Below are positions 1 to 5,421 of a stretch of 7,954 nucleotides of DNA, in pieces. The notes beneath the pieces were generated by a model that did no database searches, was not told where the DNA came from, and saw only the letters and a list, made by a program, of their open reading frames with translations. The stretch comes from Pseudomonadota bacterium (GTDB taxonomy: Bacteria > Pseudomonadota > Gammaproteobacteria > Xanthomonadales > Xanthomonadaceae), in the NCBI GenBank assembly GCA_023425225.1, contig JAFADB010000246.1:1-7954 (forward strand), written 5' to 3'. The position numbers were made by a program, and so were the translations under genes. Position 1 is the first letter of the stretch; each line of letters begins with the position of its first letter.

Positions 1-80
1 AGGCCAGGGGCGCCGCGGAGAGCAGCAAGCGGCGCGTCGGCGCGGCGGATTGCGGCGGCGATGATGCCGCAGAGGAAGTC
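1..80. other. Window edge, no gene seen
   Basis: These 80 bases lie downstream of the LysR regulator stop codon. They are very GC-rich (runs of gcggcg and gcgcgg). Short frames are open because of base composition, but I see no start codon with a ribosome binding site, no terminator with a T-tract and no recognisable protein. A neighbouring gene could continue beyond the left edge. Confidence 0.4.
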
Positions 81-974
81 TCAGGCATCGCAGAAGAAGT
101 CGATGAACGCACGCAACTTCGGCGCCAGAAGCTTGCGCGCGTGGAAGTACACGAAGAACCCGGGCTGTGGCGCCCGGTAGGCCGGCAGCACTTCCACAAG
201 GCTGCCCTGCGCCAGCTCGTCGCGGATGCTTGCCACGAACTGGCGCGATAGACCGAAGCCTGCACGGGTGGCTTCGCGGACCAGGCGGTCGTCGGCGAAT
301 ATCAGCCTGCCACTGACATCCAGTTCCACGGGTTTGCCCTCGACCGCGAACTGCCAGGCCTCGATTCGGCCGCTCCCCGGAAGGCGGAACCTGATGCATT
401 GATGCCGGGTCAGGTCGTCGGGTGCCATGGGAACGCCGTGGCGCCGCAGGTAATCCGGCGTCGCCACCACCATGCGGGCCTGGCTGCCGCCAATGGGGCG
501 GGCCACGACATCCTGCGCCAGGCGATGCCCGAGCCGGATGCCCGCATCGAAGTCGCCCGATACCAGGTCCGACATCGTGTCGTCGGTGAACAGTTCGACA
601 TCGATGCGCGGATGGCGCGCGAGGAACTCCGACAAACGCGGCACGACCAGAAGGTCCGCGGCCAGGCGCGACAGGTTGATGCGCAGCATTCCGCTGGGCT
701 CGCCCTTTTCCGCATCCAGCTGCTGGATCGCAGCATCGATCCGATCCAGTGGCTCGTCGATCCGGGTGAGGAAGGCGCGTCCGGTCTCGCTGAGCGCAAC
801 GCGCCGGCTGGTCCGGTTCAACAGGCGTACCCCGAGCCGGAACTCCAGGGCACGCACGCTCTGCGAAATCGCCGATGCGCTCACGCCCAGGTAATCGCCT
901 GCGCGAGTGAAGCTGCCGAAGCGCGCCACGGCGCGGAATGCGGTCAGGCCCGCCAGTGCTTCCTGCTTGATCAT
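81..974 (-). CDS. LysR-family transcriptional regulator
   Basis: This is a full-length LysR-type DNA-binding regulator of 297 residues, typical for the family. Residues 5-64 form the winged helix-turn-helix (LTAFRAVARFGSFTRAG, then the recognition helix VSASAISQSVRALE and the wing LLNRTSRRVALSETG). From about residue 88 to the end is a LysR substrate-binding domain (MLRINLSRLAADLLVVPRLS through FFVYFHARKLLAPKLRAFIDFF). The frame can be extended five codons to a TTG at 989. I prefer the ATG at 974 because AAGGA on the minus strand (982-986) lies 7 nt before it. It is divergent from the serine hydrolase at 1071, the usual arrangement in which a LysR protein controls its neighbour and itself. 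The inducer cannot be read from sequence. The fold is certain; the regulated target is inferred from position. Confidence 0.95.
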   Translation of the reverse strand: MIKQEALAGLTAFRAVARFGSFTRAGDYLGVSASAISQSVRALEFRLGVRLLNRTSRRVALSETGRAFLTRIDEPLDRIDAAIQQLDAEKGEPSGMLRINLSRLAADLLVVPRLSEFLARHPRIDVELFTDDTMSDLVSGDFDAGIRLGHRLAQDVVARPIGGSQARMVVATPDYLRRHGVPMAPDDLTRHQCIRFRLPGSGRIEAWQFAVEGKPVELDVSGRLIFADDRLVREATRAGFGLSRQFVASIRDELAQGSLVEVLPAYRAPQPGFFVYFHARKLLAPKLRAFIDFFCDA

Positions 975-988
975 GAAGGAATCCTTCA
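974..988. promoter_or_regulatory. 15-nt perfect inverted repeat over the LysR start
   Basis: TGAAGGA-A-TCCTTCA is a perfect inverted repeat with a one-base centre. It covers the Shine-Dalgarno AAGGA of the LysR gene (minus strand, 982-986) and touches its ATG. As DNA it could be an autoregulatory site. As RNA it could fold into a short stem (UGAAG/CUUCA) that pairs the ribosome binding site. Both roles are inference. Confidence 0.4.
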
Positions 989-1070
989 AGAAGGGCGAAG
1001 GCTAGCACTCTTTTCCCGCGCCTTGGCGGGTCGCAACCTTCGCGGCACCCAGACAGCGCAGGTCGTATCC
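989..1070. promoter_or_regulatory. Divergent control region, LysR / serine hydrolase
   Basis: This is the gap between two divergent genes and must hold both promoters unless one lies inside a coding region. An inverted repeat CCCGC-n6-GCGGG lies at 1015-1030. No convincing -35/-10 pair is visible on either strand. LysR proteins normally bind a T-N11-A motif in such gaps; several weak matches exist but none stands out. Confidence 0.45.
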
Positions 1071-2309
1071 ATGCTTCCCCTCCACACTTTGCTTGCCGCT
1101 TCGATCGCCGTTGCGTCCCCTTCCGAAGACGCGCGATCCGCTTCGCTTGCCCAACGCCTGGACGCGGTCATCGACACCGCAATCGAGGATGCGCGCATTG
1201 TCGGCGCCGTCGTGCTGGTCAAGCACGCGGGTGAAACCGTCTACCACCGTGCGGCCGGCATGGCGGATCGCGAGGCGCAACGGCCCATCCAGCGGGACTC
1301 GGTGTTCAGGCTGGCCTCGGTGAGCAAGCCCATCGTCACGGTTGCCGCGCTGCGTCTGGTGGAGCAGGGGCGGCTCGGACTCGATGATCCGGTCACCCGC
1401 TGGATCCCCGGCTTCGTGCCGACGCTGGCGGATGGCACGCACGTGGATGTCACCGTGCATCACCTGTTGACGCACAGCGCAGGCCTGGGCAATCCCGGCG
1501 CTGAGCCGTCCAATGGCATCTACCACCAGCTGGGGGTGTCCGACGGGCTCGACCGATCCGGCATCACGCTCGAGGAGAATGTCAGCCGGATCGGCCGCGC
1601 ACCGCTCCTGTTCGCGCCCGGTACCGGTTGGCGCTACTCGCTTTCGATCGATGTCCTGGGAGACGTCGTGGCGCGAGCGTATGGCGACACCCTGGACGCC
1701 GCCGTCGAAGCGCTTGTCACCGTGCCGCTGGGCATGTCCGATACCCGCTTCTGGACACCGCCTTCGACGCGACTGGCCGTGCCGTACGTGGACGCCCGGC
1801 CGCAGCCGCTGAGGATGGAGGGCAAGACGACCGTGCCCTTGCCGGAGGGGCTGGGTTTCGACCTGGTGTTCGATCCCGAGCGCGCCTTCGATACGACGTC
1901 CTTCCCCTCCGGCGGTGCCGGGATGGTGGGCACCGCCGACGATGTCGCCCGGCTCCTGGAGACGTTCCATGGGCGGGACGGATCCCTGCTTGGCATCGCC
2001 ACCGCACGAAGCGCGATGCGCGACCACATCGGCATTCAGGCCGGGACGCAAGGGCCGGGATGGGGCTTCGGATATGGAGGCGCCGTCCTCGGCGATCCGG
2101 AGCTGGCGCAGTCGCCCCAGTCCGTCGGCACGATGCAGTGGGGCGGTGTCTACGGGCACACCTGGTTCGTGGATCCGGCGCAGGGATGGACGGTCGTCAT
2201 CCTCACCAACACGGCATTCGAGGGGATGAGCGGCGCGTTCCCGCGTGAGGTGCGTGATGCGGTGTACGGACGCCCAAGCCAGCCGGGTCGACGCCCTGAT
2301 GCGGAATAG
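1071..2309 (+). CDS. Exported serine hydrolase, beta-lactamase/EstB-like
   Basis: This is a serine hydrolase of the class C beta-lactamase/penicillin-binding-protein-like fold, 412 residues. The S-x-x-K motif is FRLASVSKPIV, with nucleophile Ser83 and Lys86. The second motif is WRYSLSIDVLG, with Tyr189 in a Y-S-L version of the Y-x-N motif. The C-terminal GGVYGHTWFVDP segment (358-369) occupies the place of the KTG box. HHLLTHSAGLG (130-140) is also typical. Such proteins are usually esterases, peptidases or transesterases rather than antibiotic-destroying enzymes; the substrate is unknown. The N-terminus (LPLHTLLAASIAVAS) looks like a short signal peptide but lacks the usual positive charges. 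The frame is open upstream, and a TTG at 1023 would add AGRNLRG, so the true start is uncertain. No strong ribosome binding site precedes 1071. It is divergent from the LysR regulator, its likely controller. Confidence 0.9.
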   Translation: MLPLHTLLAASIAVASPSEDARSASLAQRLDAVIDTAIEDARIVGAVVLVKHAGETVYHRAAGMADREAQRPIQRDSVFRLASVSKPIVTVAALRLVEQGRLGLDDPVTRWIPGFVPTLADGTHVDVTVHHLLTHSAGLGNPGAEPSNGIYHQLGVSDGLDRSGITLEENVSRIGRAPLLFAPGTGWRYSLSIDVLGDVVARAYGDTLDAAVEALVTVPLGMSDTRFWTPPSTRLAVPYVDARPQPLRMEGKTTVPLPEGLGFDLVFDPERAFDTTSFPSGGAGMVGTADDVARLLETFHGRDGSLLGIATARSAMRDHIGIQAGTQGPGWGFGYGGAVLGDPELAQSPQSVGTMQWGGVYGHTWFVDPAQGWTVVILTNTAFEGMSGAFPREVRDAVYGRPSQPGRRPDAE

Positions 2310-2329
2310 CGAGCGCAGCGGCGACTGCA

Positions 2330-2349
2330 GGACTCGGGAAGCCGAGTCC
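2330..2349 (+). terminator. Hairpin after the serine hydrolase
   Basis: GGACTCGG-GAAG-CCGAGTCC is a perfect 8-bp stem with a four-base loop, 20 nt after the serine hydrolase stop. No T-tract follows, so it may be an mRNA 3'-end stabiliser or a weak terminator rather than a classical intrinsic one. Confidence 0.5.
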
Positions 2350-2764
2350 GCAACTGGCGCCTCGAATTCTGTTGGAACTGGCTCCCAATACACGCCAGTT
2401 CAACCGCACCATGGTTTGCCGGAATACGGCGTGGGTCACCGGAGCGCCGGGCTTCAAGGAGAAAACTCGCATCAAGCCGCGCCGGCCTGCGTGTCTGGTG
2501 GGCCAATCACACCTTCGAGCACGCTATCCTCAACGTCAACCTGCGGCGATCCTGCGCGATGCAGGTGGGCGGGTCGACGCGCCCTCGTTCTCCGGTCGCT
2601 TGCCGGCATCTTGGTCACGCGCAACCTGGACAGTCGTTGAAAGCGGATCAGGCCGCCTGTGACCACGGGAATCGTGGCGTCTCGGCAATCCTCGCTCCGG
2701 ACATGATCCATGTTCGATGCAGGCGCACATGGCTTTTCCCTGACCCAACCTGGAGATGACCGAA
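2350..2764. other. Gene-free stretch upstream of the Rid gene
   Basis: This is about 415 bp without a gene I can recognise. Several frames are open on both strands, as expected at this GC content, but none has a good start or a family motif. One plus-strand frame around 2500-2560 reads WWANHTFEHAILNVNLR, which looks protein-like and could be a relic, but I cannot assign it. Near the right end are a 5-bp hairpin (CCACG-GGAAT-CGTGG, 2663-2677) and an imperfect palindrome (2699-2715). The Rid gene's promoter should be here, but no clear -35/-10 pair is visible. Confidence 0.4.
2699..2715. promoter_or_regulatory. Imperfect palindrome upstream of the Rid gene
   Basis: GGACATG-ATC-CATGTTC has 7-base arms with one mismatch and a 3-base spacer. 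It ends 49 bp before the Rid-protein start. Size and place suit an operator, but no cognate regulator is identified and a chance origin is possible. Confidence 0.3.
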
Positions 2765-3193
2765 ATGAATCCGCAGGCTCCGCAGATTCCCGTACCCACC
2801 TTCCTCAACCCGCCGGGCCTTTACGACCCGGCGCCCAACGGCTACTCGCATATCGCGTTGCCGCCGGTCGGCACGCGACTGGCATTCATCGCCGGCCAGG
2901 GGGGCGAAGACGCCAATGGCGCCCTGCCCGAGGACTTCCGCGCCCAGGTCCGGCAAGCACTGGGAAACCTGTGCACCGCGGCCCGCGCCGTCGGCGGTGA
3001 CCTGAACAGCGTCGTCAAACAGACCGTCTTGATCGTCGACCACACCGAGGCACGCCTGCACATCCTCGGCGAAGAATTCGCACACGCCTACGGTCCCGGA
3101 TCCAAGCCTGCCTGCACCCTGATCCCCGTGTCGCGCCTGGCGCGACACGGCATGTTGTTCGAAGTGGAAGCCATCGTCGCCGTTGCCATGTGA
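2765..3193 (+). CDS. Rid-family (YjgF/YER057c/UK114) protein, non-archetypal
   Basis: This is a 142-residue single-domain Rid-family protein. Archetypal RidA is a cytosolic trimer that hydrolyses reactive 2-aminoacrylate and related imines made by PLP enzymes. Family signatures are RLAFIAGQGGEDANG (38-52), the helix FRAQVRQALGNLCTAARAVGG (58-78), VKQTVLIVDH (84-93) and LFEVEAIVAVAM at the end. Aligned by eye to E. coli RidA (PARSCVEVARL), the matching segment is PACTLIPVSRL. The catalytic Arg105 is therefore Cys117 here, while a later Arg (Arg124) is kept. This suggests one of the Rid subfamilies without the deaminase arginine, whose function is mostly unknown. I chose ATG 2765 because GGAG (2752-2755) is 9 nt before it; the in-frame ATG at 2756 directly abuts that site. 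The secreted protein gene follows 131 bp downstream, beyond two hairpins. Confidence 0.93.
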   Translation: MNPQAPQIPVPTFLNPPGLYDPAPNGYSHIALPPVGTRLAFIAGQGGEDANGALPEDFRAQVRQALGNLCTAARAVGGDLNSVVKQTVLIVDHTEARLHILGEEFAHAYGPGSKPACTLIPVSRLARHGMLFEVEAIVAVAM

Positions 3194-3203
3194 CATCGGC
3201 GCG

Positions 3204-3232
3204 GGCCGTGCCGGCCTGGCATGCCGACGGCC
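3204..3232 (+). terminator. Hairpin just after the Rid gene
   Basis: GGCCGT and CGGC (3204-3209, 3212-3215) pair with GCCG and ACGGCC (3223-3226, 3227-3232), giving ten base pairs with a two-base bulge and a 7-base loop. It begins 10 nt after the stop codon. Only a short TTT follows (3237-3239), so termination may be partial. Confidence 0.45.
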
Positions 3233-3284
3233 ATCGTTTCATGTCCTGCAGACGTGGATGTCGGCGGGACGACTGTCCTCACGC

Positions 3285-3313
3285 AAGCGCGGGTTGGGCC
3301 CGCCTTCGTTTTT
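3285..3313 (+). terminator. Intrinsic terminator / possible attenuator
   Basis: AAG(c)GCGGG pairs with CCCGCCTT around the loop TTGGG, giving eight base pairs with one bulged C. A CG pair of bases and then five T residues (3309-3313) follow, which is the classical layout of a rho-independent terminator. The T-tract ends one base before the CGGAG ribosome binding site of the secreted protein at 3325. It may simply end the Rid transcript. However, any transcript of the downstream gene starting upstream must pass through it, so conditional read-through (attenuation) is possible. Confidence 0.65.
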
Positions 3314-3324
3314 CGGAGATCAAG

Positions 3325-4017
3325 ATGAAGTCCAGGAAGGTATTGTTGCTGACGGCAGCAGGCGTGCTGGCGACGAATGCGGGAGCGCTTGCCGCGCAGG
3401 AAGCCGGCCGCGTGTCCGTCGACCAGTTGAATACGCTGATCGAGAACCGCGAGCCGGAAGTTAGGGTAGGGAAGGTCGATCAGGATCGACTGGTCGTCCG
3501 GCGGATCGATGTGGTCGATGAGAATGGGACGATCCGGGTCTCGCTCGCAGCGCCGACTCCGTCACCCATCATCGGTGGAATCCAGTACAAGCGTGCATTC
3601 CCTGTCTCGGGGTTGACCCTGTTTGATCGGGAAGGCAACGAAAGGGGTGGCTATGGCGTGGCGGATATCGAGGGCACCGCGGCCGTGCTGGCGCTTGACC
3701 ACGCCAACCACGATGCGATCGGGTGGCGAGTGATGCCGGATGGCTCGGTGAGCTTCGTCATAAACGAACGCGCGCCCTTGGTGCACGAGCCAGCGTTGGA
3801 TGACAGGCTCATCCCGGGGTTCGGATCCGCAAGCCGCATTCAGCTCAATGTGGCCGCCAACGGCATCCCGGCGATCGATCTGACCGACGCGCAGGATCGT
3901 CCACGGCTGCGGCTGACCGTGACCGAAAAGGGATACGGTGCCATCGAGTTCCTGGACGCCAATGGCCAGGTGGTGCAGACGCTGTCGCCAGAGCAGACGG
4001 GCAAGCAGGCCAAGTGA
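3325..4017 (+). CDS. Secreted protein of unknown function
   Basis: This 230-residue protein starts with a clear Sec signal peptide: KSRK, a hydrophobic core VLLLTAAGVLATNAG, then ALAAQE with cleavage near residue 24. The start is supported by CGGAG (3314-3318) at 6-nt spacing; an upstream in-frame extension to 3190 has no such support. The mature part has no enzyme motif I recognise. It contains RRIDVVDENGTIRVSLA (around 56-72), a central LTLFDREGNERGGYGVADIEG block, DAIGWRVMPDGSVSFVI, and near the C-terminus DRPRLRLTVTEKGYGAIEFLD. The repeated D-x-x-G-x-x-R turns suggest a beta-rich fold with two or three related strand-turn units. It resembles, from memory, uncharacterised bacterial proteins that carry 'R-I-(D/N)-(V/I)-V-(D/E)-x-(D/N)-G-T' followed by a 'F-x-(D/E)-x-G-(N/D)-E-x-G-G' block. 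No function is claimed. Confidence 0.88.
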   Translation: MKSRKVLLLTAAGVLATNAGALAAQEAGRVSVDQLNTLIENREPEVRVGKVDQDRLVVRRIDVVDENGTIRVSLAAPTPSPIIGGIQYKRAFPVSGLTLFDREGNERGGYGVADIEGTAAVLALDHANHDAIGWRVMPDGSVSFVINERAPLVHEPALDDRLIPGFGSASRIQLNVAANGIPAIDLTDAQDRPRLRLTVTEKGYGAIEFLDANGQVVQTLSPEQTGKQAK

Positions 4018-4163
4018 CGACAGCAAGCTTGCGCGTCCTGGTCGAGCCCTCATGTGCTTGAAAAATCGGGCTTTCCCCGCATCGCCTCCACGCAGGCCGC
4101 TCTCGCGGTGATCCCGGGTCCATCGTGAGCGGATGCGTCGCCTGCGTTGAAGGAGCAGGCCGC
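4018..4163. other. Spacer after the secreted protein gene
   Basis: No gene is seen. It holds the 10-nt palindrome GCAAGCTTGC (4023-4032) and a weak hairpin (AGCCC at 4045-4049 with GGGCT at 4068-4072, 18-nt loop, TTT after) that might end the upstream transcript. TTGAAA at 4058-4063 resembles a -35 box, but no matching -10 is found at the right distance. Confidence 0.35.
4150..4155 (+). promoter_or_regulatory. Strong ribosome binding site before ATG 4164
   Basis: AAGGAG is the full Shine-Dalgarno core and lies 8 nt before the ATG at 4164. It is among the best-placed sites in this window, and it precedes an ORF that begins with a Tat-type signal peptide, which argues that a gene starts, or once started, here. 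Confidence 0.55.
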
Positions 4164-4474
4164 ATGAATGGCGATGCGAACACGCCACCTGGTGAGGCGC
4201 GCAGGCGGTTCCTTGCTCGTTGTGCCGGCAGGTCAGCGGCGGCATTGCTTCCCGTCGTCACGCTCTGGTGTCAAGGACGGTCCCGACGCTGCGCATCCAG
4301 CGCCTGGCCGCTGGCGCCAGGCGACCGGGTGGATCGGCCGGCGCAGGTACCAACGCCGGCCCGGTGCCAACCGGTGCATGGAATGCCCGATTCGCACCGC
4401 ACATGTCCGGGAGGGTCGCTGCGACACGGTACCCGGTACGACCGGCGATCTCGGGGCACGATCGACCCGCAGGG
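4164..4474 (+). pseudogene. Tat-signal ORF, probably broken or truncated
   Basis: Starting at ATG 4164, the frame encodes a twin-arginine-like signal: a polar start (NGDANTPPGEA), the motif RRRFLA (residues 13-18), then a mostly hydrophobic stretch SAAALLPVVTLW (24-35). Beyond residue 36 the frame turns into Arg/Ser/Cys/Pro-rich sequence without family features. It then runs antisense through the well-supported hydrolase at 4475-5341 to a stop at 5031-5033, which is unlikely for a real gene. The other two forward frames are also open here, so a frameshift near 4270 is possible, but neither offers a recognisable continuation. I set the end at the neighbouring hydrolase boundary only for convenience. 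It could be a decayed exported protein or a short real one. It is not homologous to anything I can name. Confidence 0.35.
4324..4365. repeat. Long hairpin inside the decayed region
   Basis: GGCCGGCG (4336-4343) and CGCCGGCC (4354-4361) form a perfect 8-bp stem around a 10-nt loop. ACCG (4324-4327) with CGGT (4362-4365) can extend it across a bulge. It lies about 110 nt downstream of the minus-strand hydrolase stop. There is no T-tract on either strand, so it is not a classical terminator. Confidence 0.4.
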
Positions 4475-5341
4475 CTATCGCGCTGCCCATCCCGAAGAGA
4501 CCGGCAGGAAGTCGGACAAGGTCCGGTGGAATGCGGGGTCGTGCAGCACGCGATTGTGGCCGAAGCCCTCGGATGCGATGAAGTTGTCTCCCAGCAGACG
4601 ACTGGCCGACGCATGCCTTTCGAAAGGCACCTGGCGATCATCGCGATCGGCAAAGTACAGGACCGGCACCTTGCGGACGAGCGCATCGAGCTCGAAATCC
4701 GTGATCGATCGGACCGCAGGCACCCGGCTCTCGACGCTCCGCGCCAGATGCGGAACGACATCCTCGTCCAGACGAAGCTTCCTCGCGAATGCCTCCAGCA
4801 GGAAATCGAGGCCGGTCGCGGGATTGATGGCGATGACGGCCTTTGCCCTCGCCTCGCCGGCCAGTATTGCCTGGGCGACGGCGGTAAACCCGAAGGAATG
4901 GCAGACGAACACGAGCTCCGTTTCCCCCAGGTATCGCTGGACATCGCGAAGGACGCTCCTCCACTGGAGCAGGTCCGTGCTCATGCCGCCTGCCTCGCCG
5001 TGGGCGGGGAAGTCGAAGGTCGAAACGACGTAGTTCCGGCCAACGAGATGCGGGATCAGGCTGGCGAACTGGTCCCATCTTCCTGCCCAGCCATGGATGA
5101 GCACGACATGGGGGCCGCTGTTGAGTTCTCCCCAGGTGCGTACCACCGTGCCGTGATCGCCAAAGGAGAGCGTTTGCGACAAGGCGCTTGCGCTGAGGGA
5201 AACGTAGTGTTCGTGCGGTGCCTTCCGCGGTGGCCTGAACCACATGATCCCGGCCAGCCGTCCTTTCACCGAAGCACTTCTACTTGCCCTGATTCCAGTC
5301 CACGAGGCCAGCAGGACGAGTTGCGACAGGAGTTTATTCAT
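4475..5341 (-). CDS. Alpha/beta hydrolase
   Basis: This is an alpha/beta-hydrolase-fold enzyme of 288 residues. After an N-terminal extension with a hydrophobic segment (LLSQLVLLASWTGI, 4-17) comes the core. The oxyanion-hole loop is VVLIHGWAGRWDQF (79-92). The nucleophile elbow is VFVCHSFGFTA, with Ser149 in C-H-S-F-G instead of the usual G-x-S-x-G. The acid is in ADRDDRQVP (Asp235 is likely, Asp232 possible) and the base is His262 in GFGHNRVLHDP. It is probably an esterase, lipase or peptidase-like enzyme; the substrate is unknown. I chose ATG 5341 because the protein pattern begins here. The frame stays open to 5488, but that extension crosses the palindromic gap and the start of the divergent regulator. 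An alternative ATG lies at 5362. No strong ribosome binding site is seen. It is divergent from the AraC regulator, which may control it. Confidence 0.9.
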   Translation of the reverse strand: MNKLLSQLVLLASWTGIRASRSASVKGRLAGIMWFRPPRKAPHEHYVSLSASALSQTLSFGDHGTVVRTWGELNSGPHVVLIHGWAGRWDQFASLIPHLVGRNYVVSTFDFPAHGEAGGMSTDLLQWRSVLRDVQRYLGETELVFVCHSFGFTAVAQAILAGEARAKAVIAINPATGLDFLLEAFARKLRLDEDVVPHLARSVESRVPAVRSITDFELDALVRKVPVLYFADRDDRQVPFERHASASRLLGDNFIASEGFGHNRVLHDPAFHRTLSDFLPVSSGWAAR

Positions 5342-5347
5342 GGTGCA

Positions 5348-5365
5348 AGCTTGGCATGCCATGCT
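5348..5365. promoter_or_regulatory. Palindrome 1, candidate operator
   Basis: AGCtTGGCATGCCAtGCT is an 18-nt inverted repeat with one mismatched pair; its core TGGCATGCCA is perfect. It lies just upstream of the hydrolase start at 5341 and 4 bp from the second palindrome. Confidence 0.4.
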
Positions 5366-5368
5366 GTC

Positions 5369-5386
5369 GTCAAAAATGACATTTTT
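5369..5386. promoter_or_regulatory. Palindrome 2, candidate operator
   Basis: AAAAATG-A-CATTTTT (5372-5386) is a perfect 15-nt inverted repeat. A second, overlapping one is GTCA-AAAA-TGAC (5369-5380). An A/T-run palindrome stands out in this GC-rich DNA and sits between divergent genes, which suits a binding site for the adjacent regulator. The binding itself is inference. Confidence 0.5.
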
Positions 5387-5421
5387 CGTACTTTTCATGC
5401 CATCCGACCGGGGCGATCCGC

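Larger units (their letters stand above)
5342..5421. promoter_or_regulatory. Divergent control region, hydrolase / AraC regulator
   Basis: This 80-bp gap is clearly more AT-rich than its surroundings, especially 5367-5398. It contains two neighbouring palindromes (5348-5365 and 5369-5386). It should hold both promoters, but no consensus -35/-10 pair is evident on either strand. Confidence 0.6.

Noticed and set aside
399..1070. Upstream extension of the serine hydrolase frame (224 more codons)
   Set aside because: It runs antisense through the LysR gene, has no signature, and a signal-peptide-like N-terminus begins at 1071.
1002..2393. Long minus-strand frame opposite the serine hydrolase
   Set aside because: Antisense shadow in GC-rich DNA; no family motifs, while the plus strand has a complete catalytic motif set.
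2637..2665. TTGAAA as a promoter for the Rid gene
   Set aside because: No acceptable -10 hexamer at 16-18 bp.
2648..3196. Minus-strand frame opposite the Rid gene
   Set aside because: Covers the Rid gene exactly and shows low-complexity composition without motifs.
4058..4086. TTGAAA as a sigma-70 -35 box
   Set aside because: The sequence 17 bp downstream (ATCGCC) does not resemble a -10 box.
3562..4245. Minus-strand frame opposite the secreted protein
   Set aside because: Rich in Arg, His and Gln without pattern; the plus strand has a signal peptide and a Shine-Dalgarno.
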